A stretch of DNA of 64,000 nucleotides from Flavobacterium tagetis (GCF_016735615.1 NZ_JAERSF010000002.1:806001-870000), one strand, 5' to 3'; positions 8,652 through 17,322 are shown, counted from the first letter of the stretch. Notes: generated from the sequence alone by a model not told the origin. Translations and numbers: made by a program.

Positions 8652-10032
8652 ATTATCTGGAAAGGACCTGATCAAATTGGGTTTTCCAAAAAACAATTCA
8701 ATAAATATAGCGTTAGGGCAAATAAACAGATATAGAAAAAGAGAAAAAAAAGAATCTATTTTAACAGAAGCAAAAGATGTGCTTTTAAATCCCGAAAAAT
8801 ATGAAGGAAACGGAACTTGGGGGAAAGTTGCCGAAGGTTTAATCAAACCAGTTCAAGTAAGAATGCATCAGCTTAAAAATACGAGAGCACCGTTTAAAAT
8901 TTTTGGTGAAAACGAAATCGATGAACAGGCAAAATTTCAATTGTACGATTCGTTGAAACTGCCTGTTTCTGTAGCAGGAGCTTTAATGCCAGATGCGCAT
9001 TCTGGTTACGGACTACCAATTGGAGGGGTTTTAGCTACTGATAATGCCGTGATTCCTTATGGAGTTGGTGTTGATATTGGTTGCAGGATGAGTCTATCAA
9101 TTTTTGATTTGCCAGCTTCTCATTTCAAAGGAAGGGAACATCAATTGGAAGCTATTTTAAAAGATAATACCAAATTTGGAATGTACGAGACGCATGCTTC
9201 AAGAGTAGATCATGAAGTATTTTATAAAAGTGAATTCAAGGATATTCCGTTGTTAAAGAATCTTTTACCAAAGGCTTACAAACAGTTAGGAACTTCAGGA
9301 GGAGGAAACCATTTTGTAGAATTTGGAATTGCTAAAATTGATAATCCTGAAAACGATTGGAAGTTAGAAAAAGGAGAATACTTTGCGGTTCTTTCACACA
9401 GCGGTTCTCGCGGATTGGGAGCTAACATCGCAAAGCATTACACTTATTTGGCAACAAAACAATGTCCGTTACCAAAAAATGTACAGCATTTGGCTTGGCT
9501 AGATTTGAATACACATGATGGGCAAGAATATTGGTTGGCTATGAATTTAGCCGGTGAATATGCAAAAGCTTGCCATGATGATATTCACAGACGAATTGCT
9601 AAGGCTATTGGAAAAAGAGTAGTTGTAACGATTGAAAATCACCACAATTTTGCTTGGAAAGAAATGGTAAATGGTCAGGAATGTATTGTGCATAGAAAAG
9701 GAGCGACACCTGCAGGAGAAGGTCAATTAGGAATTATTCCAGGTTCGATGACAGCACCAGGTTTTATTGTAAAAGGAAAAGGAAATACGGAGAGTTTAAA
9801 CTCAGCTTCACATGGTGCAGGACGCTTATTTTCGAGAGCTAAATGTAAAAGTAGTTTTACTCAAAGTCAGATTAACAAAGAATTGAAGATACATGATGTG
9901 GCTTTAATTGGTGGAAATATTGACGAGGCTCCAATGGCTTACAAAGACATCACAAAAGTAATGGCAAATCAAACCGATCTAGTTGAAGTTTTGGGAACTT
10001 TTACGCCGAAGATTGTTAGGATGGATCGTTAA
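8641..10032 (+). CDS. rtcB: RtcB-family RNA ligase
   Basis: RtcB joins RNA 3'-phosphate or 2',3'-cyclic phosphate ends to 5'-OH ends using GTP and Mn2+. At 463 residues it has about 80 extra N-terminal residues before the core. Core motifs are all present: MPDAHSGYGLPIGG (116-129), GVGVDIGC with Asp145 and Cys148, GGGNHF with His224, LSHSGSRGLG with His253, HRKGATPAGEG (351-361), and SHGAGR with His391, the predicted guanylylated residue. It overlaps the upstream gene by 11 nt and is followed after 14 nt by prfH. That pairing marks the RtcB type linked to ribosome repair rather than the archease-linked tRNA ligase. Confidence 0.93.
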   Translation: MGNKLSGKDLIKLGFPKNNSINIALGQINRYRKREKKESILTEAKDVLLNPEKYEGNGTWGKVAEGLIKPVQVRMHQLKNTRAPFKIFGENEIDEQAKFQLYDSLKLPVSVAGALMPDAHSGYGLPIGGVLATDNAVIPYGVGVDIGCRMSLSIFDLPASHFKGREHQLEAILKDNTKFGMYETHASRVDHEVFYKSEFKDIPLLKNLLPKAYKQLGTSGGGNHFVEFGIAKIDNPENDWKLEKGEYFAVLSHSGSRGLGANIAKHYTYLATKQCPLPKNVQHLAWLDLNTHDGQEYWLAMNLAGEYAKACHDDIHRRIAKAIGKRVVVTIENHHNFAWKEMVNGQECIVHRKGATPAGEGQLGIIPGSMTAPGFIVKGKGNTESLNSASHGAGRLFSRAKCKSSFTQSQINKELKIHDVALIGGNIDEAPMAYKDITKVMANQTDLVEVLGTFTPKIVRMDR

Positions 10033-10046
10033 AAGAGATTAAAGAA

Positions 10047-10736
10047 ATGGAAAAAATAATTCAGATAACAGCGGGTCGCGGACCTGCAGAATGCACTTGG
10101 GTTGTAGCCCAAGTGCTTAAAAAAGTACTGGAAGAAGCCGAAGATCAGAATCTAGATGTGGTTTTGCTTCAAAGAGAGAAAGGAGAAGAGAACGGAACAA
10201 TTGAAACCGCATCGATTTCTGTAAAAGGAAAAAATGCAGATCAATTTGTGAAATCTTGGATAGGAACCATTCAATGGATTGGCCAAAGTCAGTTTAGGAA
10301 AATGCACAAACGAAAAAACTGGTTTATTGGAATTTTTGAAATTGAACAACAGAAAAATACATCGCTTTCAGAAAGTGATATTCAATATCAGGCTATGAGA
10401 AGTTCTGGAGTTGGCGGTCAGCATGTCAATAAAGTGAGTTCGGCAATTCGGGCAACTCATATTCCGACTGGAATTGCGGTTGTTTCTATGGACAGCCGTT
10501 CTCAGCATCAAAACAAAAAACTGGCAACAGAAAGATTATTAAAAAAACTAGAAGACGAAAAATTAGTGCAGCTTAAAAATCACGTAGGAAAACAATGGGA
10601 AAATCAGCTCAATGTAGAACGTGGAAATCCAGTAAGAGTTTTTACAGGAAGTGATTTTAAGAAGAACAAAGTAGAGAAAAGCTACAAAGGAACTCGTCAG
10701 AAATTAAAAAACGATTTACGTAATGAAAACAACTGA
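10047..10736 (+). CDS. prfH: Peptide chain release factor-like protein PrfH
   Basis: A 229-residue release-factor homologue. The catalytic GGQ tripeptide (residues 123-125) sits in SSGVGGQHVNKV, followed by the class I release-factor strand region (DSRSQHQNKKLATERL). The N-terminal part (ITAGRGPAECTWVVAQVLKK) is typical of PrfH and unlike RF1/RF2, and the stop-codon-reading domain is absent. PrfH genes occur next to rtcB; published work on RtcB2-PrfH pairs indicates that PrfH releases nascent peptide from ribosomes cleaved in the decoding centre so that RtcB can reseal 16S rRNA. It overlaps the next gene by 14 nt. Confidence 0.92.
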   Translation: MEKIIQITAGRGPAECTWVVAQVLKKVLEEAEDQNLDVVLLQREKGEENGTIETASISVKGKNADQFVKSWIGTIQWIGQSQFRKMHKRKNWFIGIFEIEQQKNTSLSESDIQYQAMRSSGVGGQHVNKVSSAIRATHIPTGIAVVSMDSRSQHQNKKLATERLLKKLEDEKLVQLKNHVGKQWENQLNVERGNPVRVFTGSDFKKNKVEKSYKGTRQKLKNDLRNENN

Positions 10737-11247
10737 TAAATACCTTTTTCAAGCCTTGGATAATTATCCGTTTTGGCTTGAAGGAACAATTGAATCTTTG
10801 GATTATGCTTTTTCTTATGATGATAAAAACACGATGGTTTTATGTTTGTATGGGAGAATTCAAGCAGAGCAATTAATGAATTATGAAGAAGCTAAATCTT
10901 ATTTTCAGCAAGCATTAGCAATTAATATCCATGCTCTTGAAGTATATCCGTATTATTTAAAGACATTGATTTTAAATGAAGATTTCGAAGAAGCTCATAA
11001 ATTGATTGATTTTGCCTTAACGGTGAAAGGAATTAATAAATCTGAAATTTATATCAAGAAAGCTATTCTTTTAGAAGCGCAAAATGAATTTAAAAAGGCT
11101 TTGAAAGAAATAAAAAATGCGAAACTTCATTTGTTGCAATTTAATTATGAATCTGACATTACAGATGTTGAGAAACGAATTGATAATAAAATTGATTTGC
11201 TGAAAAAGAAGAAAAAGAAAAAAGATTCTAAAAAGAAATCGAAATGA
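10723..11247 (+). CDS. TPR protein coupled to rtcB-prfH
   Basis: A 174-residue protein with tandem TPR-like helix pairs (AKSYFQQALAINIHALEVYP, AILLEAQNEFKKALKEIKNA). It ends in a strongly basic tail of about 16 residues made almost only of Lys, Asp and Ser (KKKKKKDSKKKSK). Its ATG lies inside the 3' end of prfH, so it is probably translationally coupled to it. The basic tail would suit rRNA or ribosome binding, which fits the operon, but no function is established. A strong terminator follows. Confidence 0.8.
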   Translation: MKTTDKYLFQALDNYPFWLEGTIESLDYAFSYDDKNTMVLCLYGRIQAEQLMNYEEAKSYFQQALAINIHALEVYPYYLKTLILNEDFEEAHKLIDFALTVKGINKSEIYIKKAILLEAQNEFKKALKEIKNAKLHLLQFNYESDITDVEKRIDNKIDLLKKKKKKKDSKKKSK

Positions 11248-11257
11248 TTTTGATTAA

Positions 11258-11297
11258 AAAACGATGCTATTGTATTTTAATATAGCATCGTTTTTTT
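11258..11297 (+). terminator. Terminator of the rtcB-prfH operon
   Basis: AAAACGATGCTAT (11258-11270) pairs over 13 bp with ATAGCATCGTTTT (11282-11294) and continues into Ts. Confidence 0.92.
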
Positions 11298-11314
11298 GTT
11301 TGTCACTGAATGAT

Positions 11315-11488
11315 GTCCCTACGGGACACTTATGTTTATGTAATGTTTTAGCGTTACCAATCTTAAACTCCTAGCGGAGTTTTTTGTATAATTGCGTTAT
11401 GGCTGTTGGATAAAGCAAATAGAAATGTCTCGGAGAGACTAAAGATGGTAGAAAAATAATTTTCAAGTGCAAAATGTCCCGTAGGGAC
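11315..11488. repeat. Cluster of short palindromes (REP-like element)
   Basis: Four perfect or near-perfect palindromes lie in this 174-bp non-coding spacer: GTCCCTACGGGAC (11315-11327), AACTCCTAGCGGAGTT (11366-11381), GTCTCGGAGAGAC (11427-11439) and GTCCCGTAGGGAC (11476-11488). The first and last are exact reverse complements, so the segment is bounded by inverted terminal copies. Dispersed palindromes of this kind are common in Flavobacterium genomes. No protein is encoded here. Confidence 0.75.
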
Positions 11489-11497
11489 TTTACAAAG

Positions 11498-12244
11498 TTA
11501 TTTCCAATGCAATTCCAAAGCAAAACAAGTTTTTTCGCCTTTTGTAATGCTGAAAGTCGCGGTTGTATGATCGTCGTCTTCGCTTTCATGAATTACTACA
11601 TTATCTTGTAATGAAAGCTCTTTCATGAAATTCATTTCGAAGCTTTTAACTTCTTGCTTCATGATTCTTTTTGGGTCGACATGATCCAGACACCATTCTA
11701 GGTATTTTACATTATTTACGTGATTTACAATGTCTAAATCGGATAAATAAACTGTTTTTTCGAAAACGGCTTCTTTTTCGTGATTGATATTGATTTTTGA
11801 GAAACCTTCTTCTGTGGCTCTATTTTCTGGAAACAATTCGAAATGTTCGTAAGGAAGTGCTAAGGCTTCAGGGCGGCGAGCTTGTGTATTGAAAACTGCC
11901 CAATACGTTTCGCAACCCACTATTTTTTTACCATTTACGTACATTTCAAGTGCACGGACCGAACGCGAATTTTCAAGACTATTAATCCATGTTTTTACAG
12001 TTATAATATCCTGCCATTTTGGTAAAGCATGAACTTCTACACGCATTCGGCTAAGAACCCAAGCTTGATGAAATTCCTGCATATCATAAAAGCTGATTCC
12101 TCCAACTTCTGAATGTGCAGCGGCGGTTAACTGTAAAATATTACACAAATCGGTATATTTTAGGAATCCGGTTGGCGTGCATTGCGTGAAATTGATTTCC
12201 CAGTCTTTGCTTAGAACTGAGGTGAAATTAGGAGATATTGGCAT
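11498..12244 (-). CDS. Acyl-ACP thioesterase
   Basis: A 248-residue double hot-dog thioesterase of the Fat/acyl-ACP family, which hydrolyses acyl-ACP to free fatty acid. The first hot-dog half carries TDLCNILQLTAAAHSEVGG. The second holds the catalytic motif DIVNHVNNVKYLEW at residues 171-184 with Asn174 and His175. Length is normal for bacterial members. It is followed on the same strand by no close gene; miaA lies upstream with 78 nt between. Soluble, with no signal peptide. Chain-length preference cannot be read. Confidence 0.86.
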   Translation of the reverse strand: MPISPNFTSVLSKDWEINFTQCTPTGFLKYTDLCNILQLTAAAHSEVGGISFYDMQEFHQAWVLSRMRVEVHALPKWQDIITVKTWINSLENSRSVRALEMYVNGKKIVGCETYWAVFNTQARRPEALALPYEHFELFPENRATEEGFSKININHEKEAVFEKTVYLSDLDIVNHVNNVKYLEWCLDHVDPKRIMKQEVKSFEMNFMKELSLQDNVVIHESEDDDHTTATFSITKGEKTCFALELHWK

Positions 12245-12322
12245 TTTTTAATTTTAGATTTTAGATTGTTGATTTTAGATTTTTCCTTCGGAAAGGAGAA
12301 GAAAGATGAAAGAAAAAAGACT

Positions 12323-13243
12323 TTATTTTAGAAGATTTTCTATGTAATTTATAATTTCTTTTCTATCTGTTGCGTAATCAAACCATTTGGTGTTTTCGTT
12401 TCGTTTGAACCATGTTAATTGTCTTTTGGAGAATCTTCGTGTGTTCTTTTTGATTTCTTCAATTGCAAATGGCAAAGTGAATTCTCCGTCAAAATAACTA
12501 AATAATTCTCGATAACCGACAGTTTGAAGTGCATTTAACTCTTTGTTAGGATAAAGCGCTTCAGCTTCTTTTAATAATCCTTCGTTCATCATCATGTCAA
12601 CACGTTGGTTGATTCGACTGTAAATGATTTCTCTGTCAGCATCTAAACCAATTAAAATAGGAGTGAAGTCTCTATTGTTTTTTTTCTGATTTAAAAAAGA
12701 AGAATATGGTTTTTGAGAGCCAATGCAAACTTCTACAAAACGCATCATTCGCTGTGGGTTTTGTAAAGTCTGCGAATTTTCTATAGTTATTTTTTGATAA
12801 TATTCTGGATCTAAATTTTTCAGTTGTTCTTGAAGATATTCGATTCCGTGTTTTTCGTAATTTGAATTTACTTCAGAACGAATACTTGGATCTATTTCTG
12901 GAAATTCGTCGAATCCCTTTAGAATAGCATCGACATATAATCCTGAGCCTCCGATAAGAATTACGTAATCATTGTTTTGAAATAATTCTTCGATTTTGGC
13001 TAAGGCTTCTTTTTCGTAATCGCCAACGGTATAATTCTCAAAAATAGATTTATTTTGGATGAAATGATGTTTGGCAGAATTGAGTTCTTCCTGATTTGGA
13101 ACTGCAGTTCCTATGGTCATTTCTTTGAAAAACTGACGGCTGTCACAAGAAACGATTTCACATTTAAAATGTTGTGCCAAAGCAATACTCAAGGCAGTTT
13201 TGCCTATAGCTGTTGGTCCGACAATGGTAATTAGGTATTTCAT
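12323..13243 (-). CDS. miaA: tRNA dimethylallyltransferase
   Basis: MiaA adds dimethylallyl to A37 of tRNAs that read codons starting with U. I place the start at 13243, giving the canonical N-terminus MKYLITIVGPTAIGKTALS with the P-loop GPTAIGKT; the frame extends 25 codons further upstream without family resemblance. Other motifs are CDSRQFFKEMTIGTAVP, IGGSGLY and LQTVGYRELFSYFDG. The 306-residue length is usual. The window also encodes a MiaE-type hydroxylase at 59207, which acts later on the same base. Confidence 0.95.
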   Translation of the reverse strand: MKYLITIVGPTAIGKTALSIALAQHFKCEIVSCDSRQFFKEMTIGTAVPNQEELNSAKHHFIQNKSIFENYTVGDYEKEALAKIEELFQNNDYVILIGGSGLYVDAILKGFDEFPEIDPSIRSEVNSNYEKHGIEYLQEQLKNLDPEYYQKITIENSQTLQNPQRMMRFVEVCIGSQKPYSSFLNQKKNNRDFTPILIGLDADREIIYSRINQRVDMMMNEGLLKEAEALYPNKELNALQTVGYRELFSYFDGEFTLPFAIEEIKKNTRRFSKRQLTWFKRNENTKWFDYATDRKEIINYIENLLK

Positions 13244-13395
13244 AGTTTTTAGCCCAGATGGAAATGGAAACCCCGGACTTATATTTGTTGAATTTTTTTG
13301 GTGTAAAAGAGCGACCAACGGAAGCTCCTTTTATGCCTTAAAAAATTACAAATATAAGGAGGAGTTGGAATGTACAGCTGGATTAGCTTCTAAAA

Positions 13396-14235
13396 TTAAT
13401 TATTTGGCAATTCGGTTCCGCATTCATAACAATATTTTGCATTATCGAAATGGACTTGAGACTGACATTTTCTGCAAGTTTTTTTTCCGCTTACAGAATT
13501 GTTTCTTAGACTGCTTTTGGCAAATTCGGCAGTTACAATTCCGGTTGGAACGGCTATGATTCCGTAACCTAAAATCATTACAAAAGCAGCTATAAATTGG
13601 CCAAGTGGCGTTTGTGGTGAAATATCTCCGTAACCGACTGTTGTTAGGGTTACAATTGTCCAATAAATTCCCATTGGAATGCTTGTGAATCCTGATTCTC
13701 GACCTTCGACCAGATACATTATTGTGCCGATGATTACGGTGCTGATTAATACAAAATAAATGAATACTAAAATTTTTTCTTTACTGGCTTCTATGGCTTC
13801 TTTTAATTGCAGGGATTGATGGTTGATTTGTGGAATATGCAAAATTTTGAATAATCGAAGAAAACGCAATGCTCTTACGATTGATAAAATACTCGCACCT
13901 GGGAAGAAGATGGACAAATACATAGGTAAAACGGCAAGCAAATCGATGATTCCGTAAAAGCTGAAAATGTATTTAACGGGTTTTTGAATTGAGATAATTC
14001 TCAGTATATATTCGATGGTGAAAAATACTGTAATTATCCATTCACAGACTAATAATTGTTCGTGATATTTAGAACTGACGCCTTGCACTGTATCAAGCAT
14101 TATCAAGAGAACGCTCAGTAAAATTAAACCCAGCAATACTAAATCGAACATTCGTCCTAAAATGGTATTGGTGCCATATAGAACAATTTTGACTTTTTCT
14201 CTGAAGATTTCGTATTGTGATTTTTTGTTTTTCAT
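13396..14235 (-). CDS. Voltage-gated potassium channel with C-terminal zinc ribbon
   Basis: A 279-residue inner-membrane ion channel of the six-helix type. S1-S3 fill residues 25-110. S4 carries the regularly spaced arginines RALRFLRLFK (121-130). S5 lies near 152-175, and the pore loop has the K+ selectivity filter TLTTVGYGD (199-204 is TVGYGD). The cytoplasmic tail ends in CRKCQ and CYECG pairs spaced as a zinc ribbon (about residues 254-275), a feature of many bacterial members. It allows K+ flux in response to voltage; regulation by the tail is inference. Confidence 0.9.
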   Translation of the reverse strand: MKNKKSQYEIFREKVKIVLYGTNTILGRMFDLVLLGLILLSVLLIMLDTVQGVSSKYHEQLLVCEWIITVFFTIEYILRIISIQKPVKYIFSFYGIIDLLAVLPMYLSIFFPGASILSIVRALRFLRLFKILHIPQINHQSLQLKEAIEASKEKILVFIYFVLISTVIIGTIMYLVEGRESGFTSIPMGIYWTIVTLTTVGYGDISPQTPLGQFIAAFVMILGYGIIAVPTGIVTAEFAKSSLRNNSVSGKKTCRKCQSQVHFDNAKYCYECGTELPNN

Positions 14236-14265
14236 ATCCTTAAAGATAATGAAAGTTTAGATTTG

Positions 14266-15627
14266 TTAAAAATGAAGTATTTTTAAAGACTTGCTTTTTC
14301 GGATATAACTCTGAATGATGTTCTTTACATCGCGATTATGCTGCATCGGGACTAGAATATTTTTTAAGATATCAATATTCGTGATTTGATAATTGAGATC
14401 GTAATAGGCATAACCTTTGTAAATTCCGTTTTCGATTAAAATAGCACTGCGTTCGTTTACATTTCTTCCTCTGTCTATTAGAACCATACTTTTGTTCTCA
14501 AAACTGTTTTCTGAAATAAATTGCTGTACTCTTAGATTGTAAACTTCTGGAGTAACTTCGCCAATGCAGGCACCGTCACATTCTTTGATTTTGTACTGAA
14601 AACACTCTTTTTTGGTCTGATATAAACCTGTTAGTTTTTGGCACAAATGGTATTTTGCTGTAATTTTAAAAAGCGCATTTTTACCTTCCTGTAATGAGGC
14701 ATACGAGGTGATTTCTTTTTTACGTCCGTCTGCTTTCTCCAATTTCAAATTGATGTAACCGTTTGAATCTTTTTCTGCATATAATGCAAAAGGAAAAACC
14801 GTTTTCTTTTGCGAACGATTATAACGAGGACGATTGATTTTTACTTCCTGACTTTCTTTTAGAAGTGCAATTAATTCGCTTCCAGTTTCTTCGTAAGTAA
14901 TAGTAAAAACTTCTGCTTGGATTCGTTTGCTTTTGGTTGTAACTCCCGTAAAATGCTGATTGACTCTTTTTTTGATGTTTTGGCTTTTACCAATGTATAT
15001 CAAAGTGCCATCTTCTTTATAAATATAATAAACCCCAGTTTTGGCTGGCATTTGATTTAAAATATCTAAGAATTTTGGAGAGATTCCTTTTTCTACTTCT
15101 AGTTTTATGAAATCTTTTACGATCGTTTTTTCAACATCTTTTTCTAAAAGCATTTTGAAAAGTTTAGTCGTAGCCATAGCGTCTCCACTGGCACGATGTC
15201 TGTCGGCCATTGGAATTCCGAGTGAGCGAACTAGTTTTCCTAAACTGTAAGATGGTTGCTCTGGAATTAGTTTTTTTGCTAATTCTACTGTGCAAAGTGT
15301 TTTGGCTTCAAAATCGTAACCTAAACGTCTGAATTCTGTACGCAGAATTCTATAATCAAAAGAAGCGTTGTGAGCTACAATAACGCAATCTTGAGTGATT
15401 TCTATAATTCGTTTAGCAACTTCATAGAATTTTGGAGCAGAACGCAACATAGCATTATTAATTCCAGTCAGTTTTACTACGAAAGGCTGAATCGGAATTT
15501 CAGGATTGACAAGGCTGATGAATTGATCAACTACTTCATGCCCATCAAATTTGTAGATAGCGATTTCGGTAATTCCCTCTTCATTAAATTGCCCTCCGGT
15601 TGTTTCTATGTCTAATATCGCGTACAA
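14266..15627 (-). CDS. DnaQ-like 3'-5' exonuclease fused to a GIY-YIG (UvrC-like) nuclease
   Basis: A 453-residue two-domain nuclease. Residues 1-165 form a DEDDh exonuclease: YAILDIETTGG (Asp6, Glu8), VAHNASFDYRIL, and HRASGDAMAT with the catalytic His and Asp. From about 195 a GIY-YIG domain follows (TGVYYIYKEDGTLIYIGKS, then KKRVNQHF and the region of catalytic Glu, ALLKESQEVK). The C-terminal part has a UvrC-like cysteine segment (CQKLTGLYQTKKECF...CDGACIGE). Such fusions resemble the Cho/PolIII-epsilon family of accessory excision nucleases, suggesting a UvrC-type incision role in repair. Confidence 0.88.
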   Translation of the reverse strand: MYAILDIETTGGQFNEEGITEIAIYKFDGHEVVDQFISLVNPEIPIQPFVVKLTGINNAMLRSAPKFYEVAKRIIEITQDCVIVAHNASFDYRILRTEFRRLGYDFEAKTLCTVELAKKLIPEQPSYSLGKLVRSLGIPMADRHRASGDAMATTKLFKMLLEKDVEKTIVKDFIKLEVEKGISPKFLDILNQMPAKTGVYYIYKEDGTLIYIGKSQNIKKRVNQHFTGVTTKSKRIQAEVFTITYEETGSELIALLKESQEVKINRPRYNRSQKKTVFPFALYAEKDSNGYINLKLEKADGRKKEITSYASLQEGKNALFKITAKYHLCQKLTGLYQTKKECFQYKIKECDGACIGEVTPEVYNLRVQQFISENSFENKSMVLIDRGRNVNERSAILIENGIYKGYAYYDLNYQITNIDILKNILVPMQHNRDVKNIIQSYIRKSKSLKILHF

Positions 15628-15683
15628 ATTCAGTATTCAGTGTTCAGATTCGATTGAAATCGAAATTAGTGTTCAGTTTTTCT

Positions 15684-15707
15684 GTAAAGACACAAGTGCG
15701 TCTTTAC
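15684..15707. repeat. REP-like palindrome, intergenic copy
   Basis: GTAAAGAC (15684-15691) pairs with GTCTTTAC (15700-15707) around the loop ACAAGTGC. It lies just outside the 3' end of yggS. A related palindrome lies inside that gene at 15819-15846. Confidence 0.7.
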
Positions 15708-15724
15708 GATTGTGATTTGGAAAA

Positions 15725-16396
15725 TTATCTTCCTCCAAAAATGCTGCTTCCAATGCGAACCATTGTACTTCCGCATTCTATTGCTAATGGATAATCTCCA
15801 GACATTCCCATTGAAATTGTAGAGATGTACTGCAGTGCGTCTTTACCATATCCCTCAATGCTTTTTAATGAATCAAAAATGGATTTTAAATGGGTAAATT
15901 CTTTTTTAATCTGGTTTTGGTCTTCTGTGAAGGTTGCCATTCCCATTAAACCTAAGATACGAATATTTTTCAACTCTTTAAACTCCGAAGAAGTTAAAAG
16001 TTCATTTAATTCATTTTCATCCAAACCAAATTTAGATTCTTCTTCAGCAATATGAATTTGAAGAAGACAATCTATAATTCTATTATTTTTTAAAGCTTGT
16101 TTATTTATTTCCTGTAATAATTTCAAACTGTCAACTCCTTGAATTAAAGTGACATACGGCGCCATAAATTTGACTTTATTTGACTGAACGTGACCAATCA
16201 TATGCCATTGAATGTCTTTTGGCATTTGTTCCCACTTTTCAGTCATTTCCTGAATTTTGTTTTCTCCAAAAATGCGTTGGCCAGCTTCGTAAGCCTGCAT
16301 CAAATCTGAGACAGGCTTTGTTTTTGAAACGGCAACAAGAGTTACATGTTCAGGTAAACTTGCTTTAATTGTATTTAAGTTCGATTGAATCGACAT
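15725..16396 (-). CDS. yggS: YggS-type pyridoxal-phosphate homeostasis protein
   Basis: A 223-residue single-domain alanine-racemase-fold protein that binds PLP and buffers its supply. The PLP lysine is in VAVSKTKP near residue 25. Further family motifs are GENKIQEM, WHMIGHVQSNK, LLQIHIAEEESKFG, LGLMGMATF, and the C-terminal ISMGMSGDYPLAIECGSTMVRIGSSIFGGR. Just before SMGMSGDY lies GKDALQYIST, encoded by a near-perfect 28-nt palindrome and unlike other family members as I remember them. It is probably an in-frame repeat insertion; the protein should tolerate it because it falls in a surface region. Confidence 0.93.
   Translation of the reverse strand: MSIQSNLNTIKASLPEHVTLVAVSKTKPVSDLMQAYEAGQRIFGENKIQEMTEKWEQMPKDIQWHMIGHVQSNKVKFMAPYVTLIQGVDSLKLLQEINKQALKNNRIIDCLLQIHIAEEESKFGLDENELNELLTSSEFKELKNIRILGLMGMATFTEDQNQIKKEFTHLKSIFDSLKSIEGYGKDALQYISTISMGMSGDYPLAIECGSTMVRIGSSIFGGR
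15819..15846. repeat. REP-like palindrome inside the yggS coding sequence
   Basis: Fourteen facing positions of this 28-nt stretch pair, three of them as G-U, leaving essentially no loop beyond CTGC. The core reads CTGCAGTGCGTCTTTAC on the plus strand and resembles the intergenic palindrome at 15684-15707. On the coding strand it is translated as GKDALQYIST. Confidence 0.7.
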
Positions 16397-16407
16397 GGTA
16401 TTTCTTT

Positions 16408-17295
16408 TTATAAAAACTGCTTCGAGATTTTCTCTGCTTTTTTGCTTTCGCTGTAATCGTAAAAACCTTCTCCAGATTTTACTCCAAGTTTACCAGCTCT
16501 AACCATATTTACTAAAAGTGGACAAGGAGCATATTTAGGATTTTTGAATCCGTCGTACATTACATTCAGAATCGCAAGACAAACGTCAAGACCAATAAAA
16601 TCAGCTAATTGTAATGGTCCCATTGGGTGTCCCATACCTAATTTCATTACGGTATCAATTTCGTAAACTCCAGCAACGCCATTGTATAGCGTTTCAATAG
16701 CTTCGTTTAACATTGGCATTAAAATTCTGTTTGCCACAAAACCTGGATAATCGTTTACTTCAACAGGAACTTTACCTAATTTTTCAGATAAAGTCATGAT
16801 GATTTTAGTTACTTCATCACTTGTATTGTATCCGCGAATGATTTCAACCAATTTCATAATCGGCACTGGATTCATAAAGTGCATTCCAATAACACGTTCA
16901 GGATGTGCCACAACAGCTCCAATTTGTGTAATTGAGATTGAAGATGTATTAGTTGCTAAAATCGTGTTATGAGAACAATATTCGTTTAATTGTTTGAAAA
17001 TATTTAGTTTTAATTCAACGTTTTCAGTAGCCGCTTCAACTACTAAATCAACGCCAACTACACCGTCTTTTAAATCTGTATAAGTAATAATGTTAGTAAT
17101 AGTTTTAGTAACATCTTCTTGAGTTATCGTTCCTTTAGACAACATACGGTCTAAGTTGGCAGCAATAGTTGACATTCCTTTGTCTAAAGATTTTTCAGAA
17201 ACGTCGATTAATTTTACGGTAAATCCGCTTTGCGCAAAAGTATGAGCAATTCCGTTACCCATTGTTCCTGCTCCAATTACAGCTATTGTTTTCAT
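16408..17295 (-). CDS. 3-hydroxybutyryl-CoA dehydrogenase
   Basis: A 295-residue NAD-dependent 3-hydroxyacyl-CoA dehydrogenase, which interconverts 3-hydroxybutyryl-CoA and acetoacetyl-CoA in fatty-acid or butyrate metabolism. The Rossmann motif is IGAGTMGNGIAHTFAQSG at residues 6-23. The catalytic His-Glu pair is in GMHFMNPVPIMKLVEIIRG, and PGFVANRILMPMLNEA and DxxMKLGMGHPMGPLQLAD follow. It lacks an enoyl-CoA hydratase domain, as usual for the short form. It is 11 nt upstream of yggS on the same strand and may be co-transcribed with it. Confidence 0.93.
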   Translation of the reverse strand: MKTIAVIGAGTMGNGIAHTFAQSGFTVKLIDVSEKSLDKGMSTIAANLDRMLSKGTITQEDVTKTITNIITYTDLKDGVVGVDLVVEAATENVELKLNIFKQLNEYCSHNTILATNTSSISITQIGAVVAHPERVIGMHFMNPVPIMKLVEIIRGYNTSDEVTKIIMTLSEKLGKVPVEVNDYPGFVANRILMPMLNEAIETLYNGVAGVYEIDTVMKLGMGHPMGPLQLADFIGLDVCLAILNVMYDGFKNPKYAPCPLLVNMVRAGKLGVKSGEGFYDYSESKKAEKISKQFL

Positions 17296-17322
17296 TTTAT
17301 GCTAGATATTTTTTTATGATTT

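Noticed and set aside
11371..11589. Minus-strand 72-codon frame near 11.4 kb
   Set aside because: It overlaps the palindrome cluster and the 3' end of the thioesterase gene in another frame; no family resemblance.
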